Below, one piece after another: positions 6,101-6,749 of a stretch of 6,749 nucleotides of DNA (positions are counted from its first letter, which is position 1; each line of letters opens with the position of its first letter). The stretch is taken from assembly GCA_016218465.1 (NCBI GenBank), contig JACREA010000059.1, positions 1 through 6,749 of the forward strand, in the 5' to 3' direction. Source of the stretch: Nitrosomonadales bacterium. GTDB lineage: Bacteria; Pseudomonadota; Gammaproteobacteria; Burkholderiales; Gallionellaceae. The translations under genes were made by a program, and so were the position numbers. The notes beneath the pieces are model-generated. The model saw only the letters and a program-made list of their open reading frames with translations, had not been told where the DNA came from and did no database searches.

Positions 6101-6749
6101 GGATTGTGGCGTTCGATGCTGTCGACAACAATGTTGAAATGTCTGAGCGTGTCGTCCAGTTCGGCCATCATGACCTTCAGTTCGATGCGTTGGTCATCGG
6201 TGAGCTGCTTGCGGGTCAGCGCGCCCGTGCCGTAGGCGCGCAGCCGGCCAAGGTACTCCAGCACGTGCATCAGCCGGTTGGTGGTGATATCGATCAGGTA
6301 ATGCGAAGCGACATCCGTTTCCATGATCAGCACGTGCTCTTCAGACACCCGTTGTTCGAAAAATTGCAGATGCTCGATCAACATGGTGTGCGCGGCGAGG
6401 CTCTCGGCCACCGTCCATTTCAGGCCGTCCTTTTGCAGCCGTGGCCACTCTTCCCGGATGTGGCGGTAGTCTTTGGACTCGATCAGGCCGGGGTACAGCT
6501 TCTCGTCCAGCGCCCTGAGGGCAGCGGTGACTTTCTGTTCCTGCGAGGCACACGCGTCGCGCAGGTGCTCGTTGCCGCCCAGCAGCGCAGCCGAGAGCCC
6601 GCGATGCAACTGCAAGGCCTGTATGCTGCGGGTAATCGGCTCGATCAGCGTGAGGCCTTCCAGCCGCCGCTGCGAGGGTTGAATGACGCGGTCGAGATTG
6701 ACGAACAGGCTGTACACCACCACGGCAATCGCTGTCATGGACAATACCC
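3175..6749 (-). CDS. Membrane hybrid histidine kinase: helical sensor-HAMP-PAS-PAS-HisKA-HATPase-REC-HPt (5' end cut by window edge)
   Basis: The frame is open to the right edge. Residues here count from the TTG at 6744, which is probably not the real start because the first membrane helix begins at once. Order: TM1 (about 3-17), an alpha-helical periplasmic region (about 20-292) whose LQLHRGLSAALLGGN stretch resembles nitrate/nitrite-sensor (NIT) domains, TM2 (about 296-319), HAMP (about 318-370), PAS1 (376-500), PAS2 (506-625), coiled coil (622-660), HisKA with H676 in SHEIRT, HATPase with N793, DSGIGI (825-830) and GGTGLGL (854-860), receiver with D935/D936, D979 in TDCHMPEMDG, T1012 and K1034, and HPt with H1130 in AHRIKGASR. 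All phosphorelay residues are present, so an H676 to D979 to H1130 relay is expected, as in BarA/EvgS-type tripartite kinases. The ligand is unknown. The final target must be a separate receiver; the two regulators downstream are candidates. About 1190 residues are visible. Confidence 0.93.
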   Translation of the reverse strand, partial: VLSMTAIAVVVYSLFVNLDRVIQPSQRRLEGLTLIEPITRSIQALQLHRGLSAALLGGNEHLRDACASQEQKVTAALRALDEKLYPGLIESKDYRHIREEWPRLQKDGLKWTVAESLAAHTMLIEHLQFFEQRVSEEHVLIMETDVASHYLIDITTNRLMHVLEYLGRLRAYGTGALTRKQLTDDQRIELKVMMAELDDTLRHFNIVVDSIERHNPAIHGELQGISRDIGNSVSRVTGLVTADILSGRFATSPQDFLDIATAQIDRSYAQLYDSLLPMTRKLTQAHIDRAKQELYTSVGISLLVFLLVVYLTVSIYYAIIGSIQSLVRSLRAFAEGNLNERVKLNTRDELSLVGESFNEMAHQFSALLQIHREDEARLRATIETAMDAVVQMDDAGIITGWNSQAEKVFGWTNQEAVGRVLHETIIPPRYREAHVNGLKHFLATGEGPVLNSRIEIDGLHRDGREFPVELSIAPIKISGVTQGKAAGKYEFSAFTRDITERKQHERERLIAAAAFDAQEGITITDENGVIIRVNKTFTTITGYPAEEAIGNTPRILKSGRHDDEFYHRIWEGLRDNKFWQGEIWNKRKNGEIYPEWLTITAVVAEDGKTNNYVAIFLDITERKRAEAEMEVMNIQLQQANAQIEEERAHLAERVMERTAQLLYANLAKDSFLATMSHEIRTPLGGMLGMLELIGLSRLDREQREMLLAARDSGRSLLRIVNDILDWSKIEAGKLELVPQAASISELLKGVVSTYSSLASAKSLLLQQRVDSKLGAAHVFDPLRVSQILNNFTSNAIKFTEQGKIEISAELVSRHGDTEQVRLCVSDSGIGISPGQQAHLFRNYEQGSADTARMYGGTGLGLMICHRLSELMGGTISVKSAPGAGSTFCLMVSLPVANPAEQRDLQLRQAIEASRDEAPLAAPLVEGDRVVSVLVVDDHPVNRKLLKQQLQQLGLHTEDAASGAAALPLWSAGSFDLVITDCHMPEMDGYELARSIREMEQHDGRQRMPIIAWTANVLAEEERRCHVAGMDDVLTKPTELADLRAMLLKWLAKAGIPAAAAPSLEAPAKETAENQTRAGSAVDFNVLKKIAKSHTVQVEMLQEFNLCNRSDIANLKAALKDGDPEAVAQSAHRIKGASRMVGAMELEGICAAIERAAKKGDLDSARRAAEVLLDEAIARVEAAISTFIAAQ

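Overview
All three coding regions lie on the minus strand, and all encode bacterial two-component or cyclic-di-GMP signalling proteins. Reading right to left in the direction of transcription: (i) a large membrane hybrid histidine kinase (3175 to the right edge, 5' end cut off) with a helical periplasmic sensor, HAMP, two PAS domains, HisKA, HATPase, a receiver and a C-terminal HPt; (ii) a 489-bp non-coding interval; (iii) a REC-EAL response regulator (1498-2685); (iv) a REC-GGDEF-EAL response regulator (1-1517, 3' end cut off) whose start overlaps the end of the REC-EAL gene. The REC-GGDEF-EAL frame stays open to base 1, so it has no stop codon in the window; I translated it by hand.

The organism is a Gram-negative proteobacterium. 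Domain style, codon use and moderate-to-high G+C are most like a betaproteobacterium with a flagellum. The genus cannot be fixed from this window.

The most striking signal is in the interval. On the minus strand, 2848-2822 reads TAAAGTTT, 11 bases, GCCGATAA, which equals the E. coli FliA (sigma-28) consensus at all 16 positions with the correct spacing. It points at the REC-EAL/REC-GGDEF-EAL pair and would place the pair in the late flagellar/chemotaxis regulon. The transcript would start near 2815 and carry a leader of about 130 nt with potential hairpins before a good ribosome binding site and ATG at 2685.

The REC-EAL protein keeps all the expected phosphodiesterase residues. The second protein has a degraded GGDEF domain (GADDF, NLN in place of DLD, no I-site arginine) next to an EAL domain that is intact as far as it can be read. 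The operon therefore looks designed to degrade c-di-GMP when flagella are being completed, with two receiver inputs. The adjacent kinase ends in an HPt domain, has no dedicated DNA-binding partner in the window, and is a plausible but unproven phosphate donor. The interval also holds a tandem 18-bp repeat abutting a 15-bp palindrome (3059-3108), which may be an operator cluster.
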